Shown: piece after piece, positions 1 to 8,946 of the stretch | How positions within the stretch are numbered: position 1 is the stretch's first letter | Layout: every line of letters starts with the position of its first letter | Assembly (NCBI RefSeq): GCF_002289345.1 | Contig: NZ_NSDG01000082.1 | Span: 72,447-112,502 of the forward strand | Direction: 5' to 3' | Source of the DNA: Pseudoalteromonas sp. HM-SA03 | Lineage (GTDB): Bacteria > Pseudomonadota > Gammaproteobacteria > Enterobacterales > Alteromonadaceae | Length of the DNA: 40,056 bases | Notes under the pieces: model-generated | Told to the model about the DNA's origin: nothing | Database searches by the model: none | The model's input: the letters and a program-made list of their open reading frames with translations, nothing else | Made by a program: the position numbers and the translations under genes

Positions 1-42
1 GCTCATTGCTGTTGATGCGAAAACTAGAGTAATACGTTGCAT
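1..42 (-). CDS. Possible 5' end of a gene running off the window
   Basis: On the minus strand an ATG at 42-40 opens 14 codons (MQRITLVFASTAMS) that stay open to the window edge. An AGGA lies about 10 bases upstream, and the peptide is basic then hydrophobic, as the start of a signal peptide could be. It would follow the nuclease gene at 106-726 in the same direction. Fourteen codons cannot prove a gene and I do not recognise the protein. It does not resemble the start of RsmE, the neighbour of endA in Escherichia coli. Confidence 0.22.
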   Translation of the reverse strand, partial: MQRITLVFASTAMS

Positions 43-105
43 CGTATTCACGTTCCTGTTTTAGTTGTATGACTAAAAACTAGCACCGCTTGGGTTATCT
101 CGCAA

Positions 106-726
106 TCACTGTTTCTGCCAAGCCGTGAATAATTTCCGCTGTTGTGGGGAGATTTTTAGTCCGTAGGTTTTTTCCATATAAAAATACGCCTCAGCAATGC
201 GTTTTCTTGCATATTCTGGTGGTTCAATTCGGCGTAATTTAAAGTCTATTTTCACTGGACATGCGCCATAGTTTGCTTCAGTGTTTGGTAACATGCCGAA
301 ACGAAAATTAGAGCGATCCCCATTAATTTCACCAATCGCTGGAGCGAGATTGTGAATATCGGCTTCCATCTTCCTAAATTGTTCACTAACCTTACGGCAG
401 TGCTTTCTGCCGCCATCTTGCCAGCACTGCAACTGATGTCCAAATTCCCACGCGGGCACGATATGCTCCCACTCAATGCGCTGAGCACGGGCGTTTTCTT
501 TGCCATTGCGAGTGTAAGGTAACCTCGGGGTATAACCACAACTTGCGGGATCAGGCACCAGCTTTTTGCCTTGCTTTTTGATATTACAATTACAATAAAG
601 CGTGCGGGTATTGTCGGTAACTTGTTGTGATAAATGTTTCTTTGCTTTTGAGAAAGACGTGAATTCTTGAGCGTTAGCTGTTAATACAAATAAGCTAAGC
701 GCTAAGATATAGCAATATCGTGGCAT
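106..726 (-). CDS. endA: Secreted endonuclease I (EndA/Dns family)
   Basis: A 206-residue nuclease of the EndA/Dns/Vvn group, which cuts DNA and sometimes RNA non-specifically in the periplasm or outside the cell. Residues 1-19 form a typical signal peptide, with likely cleavage after TANA. The beta-beta-alpha-metal core is visible as RIEWEHIVPAWEFG, where the His is the expected general base, followed by DIHNLAPAIGEINGDRSN, which carries the Asn ligand to the divalent metal. Several cysteines (CNCN, CGY, CWQ, CRK) fit the disulfides known in periplasmic members. Length matches the family (about 205-235). A GAGAGG sits just before the ATG. It stands alone, 85 bp from the PepSY gene on the same strand. 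A second nuclease of the broader endonuclease I superfamily lies at 3415-5037. The family assignment is secure; the exact location of action is inferred. Confidence 0.93.
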   Translation of the reverse strand: MPRYCYILALSLFVLTANAQEFTSFSKAKKHLSQQVTDNTRTLYCNCNIKKQGKKLVPDPASCGYTPRLPYTRNGKENARAQRIEWEHIVPAWEFGHQLQCWQDGGRKHCRKVSEQFRKMEADIHNLAPAIGEINGDRSNFRFGMLPNTEANYGACPVKIDFKLRRIEPPEYARKRIAEAYFYMEKTYGLKISPQQRKLFTAWQKQ

Positions 727-811
727 AACCTCTCACCAAATGGTGGAATACAGGGAATACCACTATATCAAAAAAATCATCAATACCAACAAGCGTATAC
801 GGTAAACCCCT

Positions 812-1525
812 TTATTTAATCAGTGCAGGGCGACGTTTTCGCCAAGGTGGAGATTGCAATAATAACAATATCCCTGTTAGACAAAAGAGCACACTCGTAG
901 CGGCGAAAGAAATGAGCAAGGGGTTATTAAAATCCTCACGTTCGTCGTAATCCATAATGTGTAACATCCAAAAAAAATCAAAGATGCGCCACAACGTGCT
1001 ACGCACCGTCACAACTTCACCGCTAGTTGCACTTAGATACAGCGTGGTGGAGAGGGTATCGTTATATTCGACTCGCCAAACATCTTCCTTGTAACCTGCT
1101 TCTCTGGGGGCTGTGGCAAGTCGTTCAATATGGCTCACATCCGCTGCAATTAATAGGTGTTGCTTGGCCTGTTGTATTATTTGCTGTTGATTTGGAGTGG
1201 TAAAAGGTGCGCCTGTTATTCCGTTGAAAATGAGCTTTTCATCTTGGTTTAGCTTGATGATGGGAGTATCGAGAAAATGGCCGAACTGGATTTGGCGCAC
1301 TTGCACCGTGCTTTGTACTAACTGATTGAGATCAGCTTGGTACGCGGCGGTGGGAAAGGGGTTGTCTAAGCTTCTATGCGCTAAGTGTTTACCATGGATC
1401 TTTGCCAATGGGATCGCGCTCATGACCAGCCCGCCTAATAGCCAAGCAAAGATCTGTAAAAACAATAAATAGCCAAGGTACTTGTGGAGTTTACGTGCGG
1501 GTTTTAGCAGTTTTTTAATCATCAC
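812..1525 (-). CDS. PepSY-associated membrane protein
   Basis: A 237-residue inner-membrane protein. A hydrophobic segment at about 19-40 follows a basic start (KKLLKPARKLHKYLG). A periplasmic PepSY-like part follows: residues 110-175 include QQIIQQAKQHLLIAADVSHIERL and a later strand region with VWRVEYND and LYLSATSGEVV. A second membrane segment lies at about 202-222, ending in a basic tail. The WMLHIMDYDEREDFNNPLL stretch before the last helix is typical of PepSY-associated transmembrane proteins, some of which accompany iron uptake or reductase systems. No substrate or partner is shown here and its neighbours are not functionally linked. The first two codons are both ATG, so the start is uncertain by one residue. 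Confidence 0.75.
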   Translation of the reverse strand: MMIKKLLKPARKLHKYLGYLLFLQIFAWLLGGLVMSAIPLAKIHGKHLAHRSLDNPFPTAAYQADLNQLVQSTVQVRQIQFGHFLDTPIIKLNQDEKLIFNGITGAPFTTPNQQQIIQQAKQHLLIAADVSHIERLATAPREAGYKEDVWRVEYNDTLSTTLYLSATSGEVVTVRSTLWRIFDFFWMLHIMDYDEREDFNNPLLISFAATSVLFCLTGILLLLQSPPWRKRRPALIK

Positions 1526-1580
1526 AATATGTTATTCTAGTTGCTCGTGAGTATGATAACTATAATGCACGGTGCTTAGA

Positions 1581-1646
1581 ATGTGACAAATTGTCGCATT
1601 GTCCAATAAGTAATGTCCTTATCACACTGATAAATAAGTCATTACT
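1581..1646. promoter_or_regulatory. Nested inverted repeats in a divergent intergenic region
   Basis: The 152 bp between the PepSY gene and the gene at 1678 hold a dyad GACAA-A-TTGTC (1581-1591). A nested pair follows: outer arms AGTAATG (1609-1615) and CATTACT (1640-1646), inner arms TTATCA (1619-1624) and TGATAA (1628-1633). This is visible base pairing. A role as operator or mRNA structure for the divergent genes is inferred. Confidence 0.4.
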
Positions 1647-1677
1647 AGATTTAGCTTTACAAGGTAGCTTTTAATAC

Positions 1678-2058
1678 ATGTCTGAAATTCAATTTTTAAA
1701 TGTCGATTTGGAACTGGAGTCAAAGCAGGATATCAGTGCGCTAGTTTCGGATTTAAAGAAAAATGCTATCGTGCTGCATTACGATCAAGATGACTATCGT
1801 CAATTGGCTCGCATCGAAGCAAATACCAATGAATTAACCCCTGATAAAGCGATTAACCAACTGTGTGAGTTAATTGAGTCTTGCTCTAAAGCGGCACTTA
1901 AGCAATGGCTAGGTTGTACCAAGCGAACTTTTGACATTGGCTTTAACTCAGGCAAGTCACCCAAGTGCTTTTCGCAAGCACTACAGGCCGATACGTTGCT
2001 TAGGATCTCTGCAATAGGTGCCGGTATAGAAATTACTATCTACCCAGTAGAAGAATAA
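1678..2058 (+). CDS. Unrecognised 126-residue cytoplasmic protein
   Basis: I do not recognise this protein. It is 126 residues, acidic, with no signal peptide or membrane segment, so it is probably cytoplasmic. It opens with beta-like sequence (IQFLNVDLELES), then an alpha-helical middle rich in Leu and Ala (NQLCELIESCSKAALKQW), then a hydrophobic C-terminal strand pair (LLRISAIGAGIEITIYPVEE). Four cysteines are spread through the middle, at LCEL, ESCSK, LGCTK and KCFS, without a metal-site spacing. The ribosome binding site is weak: AAGG lies 14 bases before the ATG. The nested inverted repeats just upstream suggest its own regulated promoter. It is a stand-alone gene followed 118 bp later by an exported protein gene. 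No function is offered. Confidence 0.7.
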   Translation: MSEIQFLNVDLELESKQDISALVSDLKKNAIVLHYDQDDYRQLARIEANTNELTPDKAINQLCELIESCSKAALKQWLGCTKRTFDIGFNSGKSPKCFSQALQADTLLRISAIGAGIEITIYPVEE

Positions 2059-2091
2059 AAACTCTAAAAGCTAGATTAAATTGTTTTATAT

Positions 2092-2106
2092 GTTAACCAT
2101 GTTAAC
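2092..2106. repeat. Paired GTTAAC motifs upstream of the DUF3103-like gene
   Basis: Two GTTAAC hexamers, each self-complementary, are separated by CAT. The unit lies 71 bp before the start at 2177. It is a symmetrical operator-like element in an AT-rich promoter region. No regulator can be named. Confidence 0.35.
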
Positions 2107-2176
2107 GTGTTGATAATTTACTTTTGTTGTTTTATCTTGTTTATTCCATAACACGGATTATTTCTAGGAACGCAAG

Positions 2177-3346
2177 ATGAAACAACATGTAACCCTCTCT
2201 ACACTAATGATAGCCATGCTCGGCGGAATGTCTTTCGCAAGTTCTGCGGCAGACAAGGTTAATCTTAATACCTACAGTTCACTTAAGCAGCTTGATAAAT
2301 TTAACGCTGCACCAGTTCAAGTTGCTGATATAAAAAAGCAAATTGCGAAAAAATTAGCGCTATCACTTAATCACTTAGGTCCCCAAGTTCAAACTCAACT
2401 TAGCCAGTATCAGGATGCAGTTTCACTGGAGCAGCTACAAGTTCAGGGGTCAACTAAGCAGCTCATGACAGAAGCGAGCCAGTACACTCGCTCATTAAAA
2501 GGCCTGACTGACTATAGCTCTAATCTATACCAGCTGCGTATTGCTTCTAGCGAAATGCTAACAAAGTGGCAACAAGGTGAAGCGCCATTAATTGCTTTTG
2601 CGCCTAAAGGTGATGATAAGCACTGGCAATATGTAGAGGCTTTTGATGAGCACGGTCAATTGCATTTACTTGACGCACATACAATGCCAGAGCGACCTGT
2701 GCTAATCGTTGAACTTGATAGTGATAAGGTAAAACAAGAAGGCATTCAGGTAATGAAGCAAGTGTTTGCCAAGCAAGGCTTGGCAATGCCACCAACAGCT
2801 GTGCAGAGCAACGATGATGCTGAGCCGATTTCAACCAGTGTATTGAAGAAAATCAGACTAAATGACGATGAAGAGCCTTGGGTATCTGGGGCTGCGGAAG
2901 TTTACGGCATTGTAACAGGCGTCAACCCATCCCGAGATGAGCCTGTTCTAGATATTGTGGATATGCCATATTTGGACCACGATGGTACGGACTATACGCC
3001 TAACCAAATTATCATTCATTGGGAGCGATATCGTTGGCAAGCGGCAGATTTATTGCTGATGGAGCAAGACGACAATACTAACTATCAAGACTTAGCAACA
3101 ACACTTTTGGATATTGTGACGCAAGTGATGCGCGCTATTCCTGATCCTAATGTTCAAGGCTATGCGATTATCCCGCAACTGACGAATCAATTGATCAAAG
3201 CAATGCCAAGCCATTGGTTTACTAACGATGATGACTATGTTGATGTATTTTACACCTTGTTTGAAGGACAAACTTACAACGGGCATATGGGCGCAAGTGG
3301 TAATGCGAAAGTGACGATTGAGCCACTTACAATTAATCCTCGCTAA
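2177..3346 (+). CDS. Exported DUF3103-like protein
   Basis: A 389-residue exported protein. Residues 1-24 form a signal peptide, with likely cleavage after SSAA. The remainder is acidic with no further membrane segments. The C-terminal half has an alternating pattern that suggests a beta-rich fold (EVYGIVTGVNPSRDEPVLDIVDMPYLDHDGTDY and later WERYRWQAADLLLMEQDD), ending in a glycine-rich strand (GHMGASGNAKVTIEPL). From memory this layout resembles DUF3103 proteins of Vibrio and Pseudoalteromonas, whose function is unknown. An AGGA seven bases before ATG 2177 supports the start. A strong terminator follows at 3371, so it is probably a single-gene unit. The export call is firm; the family name is a recollection that a profile search should test. 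Confidence 0.62.
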   Translation: MKQHVTLSTLMIAMLGGMSFASSAADKVNLNTYSSLKQLDKFNAAPVQVADIKKQIAKKLALSLNHLGPQVQTQLSQYQDAVSLEQLQVQGSTKQLMTEASQYTRSLKGLTDYSSNLYQLRIASSEMLTKWQQGEAPLIAFAPKGDDKHWQYVEAFDEHGQLHLLDAHTMPERPVLIVELDSDKVKQEGIQVMKQVFAKQGLAMPPTAVQSNDDAEPISTSVLKKIRLNDDEEPWVSGAAEVYGIVTGVNPSRDEPVLDIVDMPYLDHDGTDYTPNQIIIHWERYRWQAADLLLMEQDDNTNYQDLATTLLDIVTQVMRAIPDPNVQGYAIIPQLTNQLIKAMPSHWFTNDDDYVDVFYTLFEGQTYNGHMGASGNAKVTIEPLTINPR

Positions 3347-3370
3347 ATATTAGCCAAAATGATGTTATCG

Positions 3371-3395
3371 AAAAAGGCCAGTTACTGGCCTTTTT
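3371..3395. terminator. Bidirectional intrinsic terminator
   Basis: Perfect 11-bp arms AAAAAGGCCAG and CTGGCCTTTTT surround a TTA loop and are followed by further Ts. The A-run on one side and the T-run on the other let it serve both the gene ending at 3346 (+) and the convergent nuclease gene ending at 3415 (-). Confidence 0.93.
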
Positions 3396-3414
3396 TATTT
3401 CTTTTTATTTATAG

Positions 3415-5037
3415 TTACCAAATTGCTTCGACAAACTCTGGATGGTCTACAAATGGATTTCGGTTACCCTGAAATTCATAAGCCGCTTGGTTGCGCGTTT
3501 GCTCTAGGGCATCGACAGGATCTTCGTTATGCCATCTTTTTAGCATGTTGACGACCCAAGTTTCGAATACCTGGTGTTGTGTGCCATTGAGTACTGCATT
3601 GCTGTAGCTGGTATTATTTTGCCAGTTTGCAATCACATCTTGATAACGTGTTGCCATATAAAAGTAGACACGAGCAAAATCGCCTTTGAAATTGTCAATT
3701 GGCTCAAATACAGTGCCACTGTAATTAATACCAGATGCTGAACCTAGACGACTCCCGTTACTAGAGGTATAAGAAGCGCTTCCTACTTCACCAAATGGAT
3801 AATTACTGCGCTTTGAATTTACATAGCCATCGGAAGCAAAAATATGATGGATATCCGAATTCATCGGTTCTACTTGACCGCCAAACCAAGATTTGGGGAA
3901 GGAGTGTTCTCGGTTATAGCAATCGCCTTCGCTTCTGTAACTGCCGCACTGGGATCCTGTAGAAACATAGCTAACACTATCATTTGCCGTTGGCTTCTCA
4001 GAGTAGCGATCTAAGATGCTGTTATCTTTTTCAAAATGGCGATCGCGCTCGTTCTGATCGATAAAGCCCCAAATAGCAGAATAACCTTGTGATTGGTGGT
4101 TACGAATAATCTGGTGTAACTCTGTTTTCAGTGCATAACCGCTAAGTCCAGCAGTGGAAGCATAGTAACCATCGCCTGAAGGAGGAGGCGTGGTTGTGCC
4201 AAGCGTAAAGGTATGATCTTGACGATTGCTGAACTGGCTGCCGGAAGCGAGCGTTGTACCCGCATGCGTTAAGGTATATTGGCCATTACCATTGGTGCAA
4301 CAAATCCCGTCGCCATAGCTGTCTAAAATCGTAAAGGTATAACTACCGTCGTTAAGGCATAGGTTTTCGTTTACCGATTGATTATTGCTATAGCCACTAC
4401 CACTAGCAACGGTTGTGTTTGCTGTATTAGTGATTTGCCAGCTTGTTTCGCTACCATAATTATCGGTCATCAAAGCGAGAGTGACACTATTATTTTGACA
4501 GCTCTGAGGCGGCTCTGGCGTGGTAGAAGTTGGACCAAAGCCGTCAACGTAGACAATTTCATTACCGTCAAAACCACTGCCATCGTAAAAACGTAAGCCA
4601 ACATTAATCGCAGTGGTTGCAGTTGCGGTATAGGTATAGCTAAGTTGTTGCCACTGCCCGACATTGAACTGATCAGAATAGCCATGATAGCCGTCCACCA
4701 CTAATCGTGCTTTGACACCACCTTCTGTGTGATAGACCCAAGTGCTAAATTGATAGCTTTTACCCGCTTCAACGTTTACTTGCTGTTGTAAGTCTGTGCT
4801 ACTTTGTGTTGCAGTAGTTACCTGCACCGCTGCGGCAAGATTACCGTCTTTTATTGGCGTCGTAACCGAGCTAAGTGTGATGCCCGAGTCTATCGTCGTC
4901 CATCCACTAGGGACTTGACCACTCCAGCTCTCGAAACTGCCATTTGTCACCTGTGCGGTAGCGCTAATACTCAGTAAAGCGCAGCATGATCCGAAGATCA
5001 GACCTTTATATTTCCCGTGTTTCATTATTACTCTCAT
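3415..5037 (-). CDS. Multidomain secreted endonuclease I with two accessory beta domains
   Basis: A 540-residue secreted nuclease. A signal peptide ends near residue 28 (ISATAQ). Residues about 30-170 look like a carbohydrate-binding-type jelly roll: NGSFESWSGQVPSGW at the start and VYVDGFGP at the end, as in CBM4/9-like modules. After a Thr/Pro linker, residues about 180-280 form a second beta module with paired cysteines and a DSYGDGICC motif, a module I have seen attached to secreted marine hydrolases. After a proline linker the catalytic domain (about 290-540) shows CYNREHSFPKSWFGG, with the expected catalytic His, and SDIHHIFASDGYVNSKRSNYPFG with a metal-binding Asn. It probably degrades extracellular DNA, possibly held on a polymer by the N-terminal modules. 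It is convergent with the exported-protein gene and divergent from cysJ. The nuclease assignment is firm; the ligands of the accessory domains are unknown. Confidence 0.9.
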   Translation of the reverse strand: MRVIMKHGKYKGLIFGSCCALLSISATAQVTNGSFESWSGQVPSGWTTIDSGITLSSVTTPIKDGNLAAAVQVTTATQSSTDLQQQVNVEAGKSYQFSTWVYHTEGGVKARLVVDGYHGYSDQFNVGQWQQLSYTYTATATTAINVGLRFYDGSGFDGNEIVYVDGFGPTSTTPEPPQSCQNNSVTLALMTDNYGSETSWQITNTANTTVASGSGYSNNQSVNENLCLNDGSYTFTILDSYGDGICCTNGNGQYTLTHAGTTLASGSQFSNRQDHTFTLGTTTPPPSGDGYYASTAGLSGYALKTELHQIIRNHQSQGYSAIWGFIDQNERDRHFEKDNSILDRYSEKPTANDSVSYVSTGSQCGSYRSEGDCYNREHSFPKSWFGGQVEPMNSDIHHIFASDGYVNSKRSNYPFGEVGSASYTSSNGSRLGSASGINYSGTVFEPIDNFKGDFARVYFYMATRYQDVIANWQNNTSYSNAVLNGTQHQVFETWVVNMLKRWHNEDPVDALEQTRNQAAYEFQGNRNPFVDHPEFVEAIW

Positions 5038-5074
5038 TATTTTGATTATCTATATTATAGTTTGTCTGTATATG

Positions 5075-5100
5075 ACAGTTTGATTTTGCATCAAAACTGT
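5075..5100. promoter_or_regulatory. Imperfect inverted repeat upstream of the nuclease gene
   Basis: Arms ACAGTTTGAT (5075-5084) and ATCAAAACTGT (5090-5100) pair apart from one extra A. The element sits 38 bp upstream of the nuclease start at 5037, where an operator would lie. The rest of the 284-bp gap up to cysJ is AT-rich, with only a possible cysJ promoter. Confidence 0.35.
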
Positions 5101-5227
5101 TACGGCAATGTTAAACTTTTTAGCGGTTAAATATCGAACTTCTTTTAATCTGTTTTCTTTGGACTTTTCAATCTTCAATAACTAAAAGGAATATAAAAGC
5201 AGATTCTATTCTTTTTGATCTCTCAAT

Positions 5228-5256
5228 TTGCCACGTATGCTTCACGCTAATAAAAG
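5228..5256 (+). promoter_or_regulatory. Possible sigma-70 promoter of cysJIH
   Basis: TTGCCA (5228-5233), a 17-bp spacer and TAAAAG (5251-5256) give a fair sigma-70 match 66 bp before cysJ. In other Gammaproteobacteria this operon is activated by CysB, whose sites are too degenerate for me to call here. Confidence 0.35.
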
Positions 5257-5321
5257 TAGGCTACGCTCTGTGCGAGCCAGTTATGCAATGAGCAAGCAAA
5301 ACCTTTTGGGTACGGGGATCC

Positions 5322-7142
5322 ATGATGTTGTTAAGTCAACTTAATGCTGCAGCAAGTCCGCTGACACATGAACAACTGCAAAAACTACAAGGCTTAGTTG
5401 GAGAGTTAAATCCAATCCAACAGGCATGGGTAAGCGGCTATTTAGCTGCAACCGCAAATTCAGCTGCATTATCAGGTATTGCTGGACAAGCAACAGCGGG
5501 CGCTGACGAGTCTGCACCTCTGACTATTTTATTTGGTTCACAAACCGGTAACGCAAAAGGGGTTGCAAACCAAATTAAAGCTCAGGCGGAAGCGCGTGGC
5601 TTGACGACTAAGTTGGTCAATATGGCTGACTACAAACCTGCCAACCTGAAGAAAGAGAAATTCTTAGTGATTGCTGTCTCTACTTACGGAGAGGGGGAGC
5701 CACCAGAAGATGCAGAAGCATTGCATGAATTCTTAGCGGGTAAGAAGGCGCCTAAACTGGAAGGTGTAAAGCAAGCTGTGATTGGCCTTGGTGATTCAAG
5801 TTATGAATTCTTCTGCCAAACGGCAAAGGATTTTGAAGCGCGCTTGGCTGCCCTTGGTGCTGAAATTGTTGTGCCGCGAGCTGACTTAGATGTGGATTAT
5901 GAAGCTGAAGCCGAGGCGTGGATCGCACAGGCGCTAGATGCATTAGAGCCTGCGCTTAAAGCTCAGCAGCAAGCAGGTGGTGGTAACGTTATCAGCATGC
6001 CGTTTGGCGTTCCTCAGGCAGCAGCGAGCCAATATACAAAGCAAAACCCATTTGCGGCTGAGTTGAGTGTGGTACAAAAGATCACTGGCAGAAACTCAAG
6101 CAAAGATGTGCGTCACATTGAAATTTCGCTTGAAGGTTCCGATATCACTTATCAGCCGGGTGATTCACTTGGCGTGTATTTCTTAAATGACCCACAAGAA
6201 GTGGCGGCGGTGATCGATGCCTTAAAACTCGACAAAGCACAAACCGTAAAAATAGGTGAACTCACCGTTTCATTAGAAACGGCGTTAATTGAACATCTTG
6301 AGCTAACACAGTCGTATCCTGGCTTTGTTGAAAAGTATGCGATTGCGACTGGGAATGAGGAGCTAAGCGCACTTGCAAACGATAAAGCGGCATTGCGTGC
6401 TTATATTGAAGAGCGTCAAATCTTTGATGTGATTAAGCAAAACCCTGAGAGCATTGAGGCGCAAGCACTAGTTGATTGCTGTCGAAAATTACAAGCGCGC
6501 CTGTACTCTATCGCGTCAAGCCAAGCAGAGGTGGAAGAAGAGGTGCATTTAACCGTAGGTTTAGTTGAATTTGATACCTTTGGTGAAAAGCATTTTGGCG
6601 GCTGTTCAGGTTATTTAGCGAATCGTGCTGAAGAAGGTACGAAAGTGAAAGTATTCAGTGAGCATAACGACAACTTTAGGTTACCTGTCGACAATGCTAC
6701 ACCTGTGATCATGGTTGGCCCAGGTACAGGTATCGCACCGTTCAGAGCCTTCTTGCAAGAGCGTGAGGCGCGTGACGCTGAGGGTGAAAACTGGCTGTTC
6801 TTTGGTAATCCACACTTTACAGAAGATTTCCTTTATCAAGTAGAAATTCAAAATTACGTAAAGTCGGGTTTATTAACACATGTAGATTTGGCATTTAGTC
6901 GTGATCAGGCTGAAAAGATTTACGTGCAAGATAGACTGCGCGAGAAGGGCGAAGCTGTATTTGCATGGCTTGAAAAGGGCGCCCATTTTTATGTCTGTGG
7001 TGACGCTAGCAGAATGGCCAAAGATGTACACCAAGCACTTATCGACATCATTAAAACCCATGGAGGGAAAGATGATGAACAAGCTGAGCAATATCTTAAA
7101 GCATTGCGTAGCGCAAACCGTTATCAGAAAGACGTTTACTAA
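5322..7142 (+). CDS. cysJ: Sulfite reductase (NADPH) flavoprotein alpha subunit
   Basis: CysJ passes electrons from NADPH through FAD and FMN to the CysI haemoprotein, which reduces sulfite to sulfide in the cytoplasm. The 606 residues match the family (599 in E. coli). Domains in order: a short N-terminal lead with the typical [13 protein letters not shown]; an FMN flavodoxin domain (about 65-210) with [13 protein letters not shown] and [12 protein letters not shown]; a connecting and FAD domain (about 240-450) with [10 protein letters not shown] and RLYSIASS; and an NADPH domain (about 460-606) with [17 protein letters not shown] and the closing RYQKDVY. Two ATGs stand in tandem at 5322 and 5325 behind a GGGGAT, so the first residue is uncertain by one. 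It is the first gene of cysJ-cysI-cysH; the gap to cysI is 44 bp. Identity is secure. Confidence 0.98.
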   Translation: MMLLSQLNAAASPLTHEQLQKLQGLVGELNPIQQAWVSGYLAATANSAALSGIAGQATAGADESAPLTILFGSQTGNAKGVANQIKAQAEARGLTTKLVNMADYKPANLKKEKFLVIAVSTYGEGEPPEDAEALHEFLAGKKAPKLEGVKQAVIGLGDSSYEFFCQTAKDFEARLAALGAEIVVPRADLDVDYEAEAEAWIAQALDALEPALKAQQQAGGGNVISMPFGVPQAAASQYTKQNPFAAELSVVQKITGRNSSKDVRHIEISLEGSDITYQPGDSLGVYFLNDPQEVAAVIDALKLDKAQTVKIGELTVSLETALIEHLELTQSYPGFVEKYAIATGNEELSALANDKAALRAYIEERQIFDVIKQNPESIEAQALVDCCRKLQARLYSIASSQAEVEEEVHLTVGLVEFDTFGEKHFGGCSGYLANRAEEGTKVKVFSEHNDNFRLPVDNATPVIMVGPGTGIAPFRAFLQEREARDAEGENWLFFGNPHFTEDFLYQVEIQNYVKSGLLTHVDLAFSRDQAEKIYVQDRLREKGEAVFAWLEKGAHFYVCGDASRMAKDVHQALIDIIKTHGGKDDEQAEQYLKALRSANRYQKDVY

Positions 7143-7186
7143 CGCGTCTTGTTATACCGTCAGCCAATTTTAATGTAGGAAAGACA

Positions 7187-8908
7187 ATGAGCAACTCTGA
7201 AATAAAACCGAATAGTAAGCTCGATGCAAGCGCAAAGTTTTCTGATAATGAGCGTTTGAAGTCACAAAGTGCCCACTTACGTGGCACAATTTCAACGGAT
7301 CTGACCGATCAACTAACCGGCGGCTTTACTGCGGATAACTTCCAATTAATCCGTTTCCACGGTATGTATCAGCAAGACGACCGCGATATCCGCCCAGAGC
7401 GCACTAAGCAACGCCTTGAGCCACTGCATAACGTGATGCTTCGTGCTCGTATGCCTGGTGGTATCATTAAACCACATCAGTGGTTGGCGATTGATGAGTT
7501 TGCAGCGGATAAAACCATGTATGGCAGCATTCGTCTGACAACGCGTCAAACTTTCCAGTTTCACGGTGTACTGAAGCCAAACATCAAAGGGATGCACCAG
7601 CTGCTGAATAGCGTAGGTATCGATTCTATTGCGACGGCGGGGGATGTAAACCGCAACGTGTTATGTACAACTAATCCGGTCGAGTCTGAGTTACACCAAG
7701 AAGCGTACGAGTGGGCGGCTAAAATTTCAGAGCACTTGCTGCCAAAAACTAAAGCTTACGCTGAGATCTGGCTGAACGGTGAAAAAACCGAGACAACGGC
7801 AGAGCCGATTTTGGGTGATACGTATTTACCACGTAAGTTCAAAACTACTGTGACTATCCCTCCGAACAATGAAGTCGATGTGCATGCCAATGACCTCAAC
7901 TTTGTTGCTATTGCAGATGAGGGCAAGCTAGTTGGCTTTAATGTGCTAGTGGGTGGTGGTTTGGCGATGACCCATGGTGACGTTAATACCTATCCACGTA
8001 AAGCAGATGAGCTTGGCTTTATTCCGCTTGAGCATACACTTGCCGTTGCTGAGCATGTGGTTTCTGTGCAACGTGACTGGGGTAACCGAGTAAACCGTAA
8101 AAATGCAAAAACCAAATATACGCTAGATACATTTGGTACTGAGGTGTTTAAAGCGGAAGTTGAAAACCGTGCCGGTATGACGTTTGAGCCAAGCCGTCCT
8201 TATGAATTCACTCACCGTGGCGACCGCTTTGGTTGGGTTGAAGGTATTGATGGTAAGCATCACTTAACAGTGTTTATCGAAAATGGCCGTATTTTAGATT
8301 TCCCAGATAAACCACTTAAAACAGGTTGTCGCAAAATTGCAGAAATCCACAAAGGGGATTTCCGCATGACTGCAAACCAAAACTTAATTATTGCTGGAGT
8401 TGCAGCTGAGGATAAAGCGCAAATCGAACAAATTGCCCGCGAGCATGGTTTGATAGATAGCAAACATTCAGAGCAGCGCAAAAACTCGATGGCGTGTGTA
8501 TCGCTACCGACGTGTCCACTTGCGATGGCAGAGGCGGAGCGTTATTTACCTGAGCTTGTGACAAAGGTAGAAGGGTTGCTCGCCAAGCATGAGGTTGCTG
8601 AAGAGAATATTATCCTTCGTGTAGTTGGCTGCCCTAACGGCTGTGGCCGAGCGATGCTAGCCGAGGTTGGATTCGTGGGTAAAGGACCTGGTAAATACAA
8701 TATGTATTTAGGTGGTAACCGTGCTGGTACTCGCATTCCTAAGCTGTACTTGGAGAATGTTGGCGAAGACGTATTCTTGCCAGCGCTAGATGAGTTGATT
8801 GGTCAGTGGGTCAGTGAGCGCAACGAAGATGAATGTTTTGGTGACTATGTCATCCGCAAAGAAATCGTTGCGGAAGTAAAAGTGTCAAAAACTGATTTCC
8901 ACGCTTGA
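7187..8908 (+). CDS. cysI: Sulfite reductase (NADPH) haemoprotein beta subunit
   Basis: CysI carries siroheme and a 4Fe-4S cluster and performs the six-electron reduction of sulfite to sulfide in complex with CysJ. Length 573 is standard. The start region [18 protein letters not shown] and the two nitrite/sulfite reductase repeats are clear. Cluster and siroheme ligands appear as [17 protein letters not shown] and GCPNGCGR, in the canonical C-x5-C and C-x3-C spacing. Arginines and lysines that bind sulfite and siroheme occur in [10 protein letters not shown] and the following region. Start ATG 7187 follows a TAGGAAAG. The siroheme cofactor can be supplied by CysG, encoded at 28784-30205. The flanking genes cysJ and cysH are in the same direction with short gaps, so co-transcription is likely. 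Confidence 0.98.
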   Translation: MSNSEIKPNSKLDASAKFSDNERLKSQSAHLRGTISTDLTDQLTGGFTADNFQLIRFHGMYQQDDRDIRPERTKQRLEPLHNVMLRARMPGGIIKPHQWLAIDEFAADKTMYGSIRLTTRQTFQFHGVLKPNIKGMHQLLNSVGIDSIATAGDVNRNVLCTTNPVESELHQEAYEWAAKISEHLLPKTKAYAEIWLNGEKTETTAEPILGDTYLPRKFKTTVTIPPNNEVDVHANDLNFVAIADEGKLVGFNVLVGGGLAMTHGDVNTYPRKADELGFIPLEHTLAVAEHVVSVQRDWGNRVNRKNAKTKYTLDTFGTEVFKAEVENRAGMTFEPSRPYEFTHRGDRFGWVEGIDGKHHLTVFIENGRILDFPDKPLKTGCRKIAEIHKGDFRMTANQNLIIAGVAAEDKAQIEQIAREHGLIDSKHSEQRKNSMACVSLPTCPLAMAEAERYLPELVTKVEGLLAKHEVAEENIILRVVGCPNGCGRAMLAEVGFVGKGPGKYNMYLGGNRAGTRIPKLYLENVGEDVFLPALDELIGQWVSERNEDECFGDYVIRKEIVAEVKVSKTDFHA

Positions 8909-8946
8909 TATAGAACGGGCAGCTACGTTGCCCATTGGATGAGAAA

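Noticed and set aside
6873..7173. Frames on both strands overlapping the end of cysJ
   Set aside because: They lie within the conserved NADPH domain of CysJ and have no family features.
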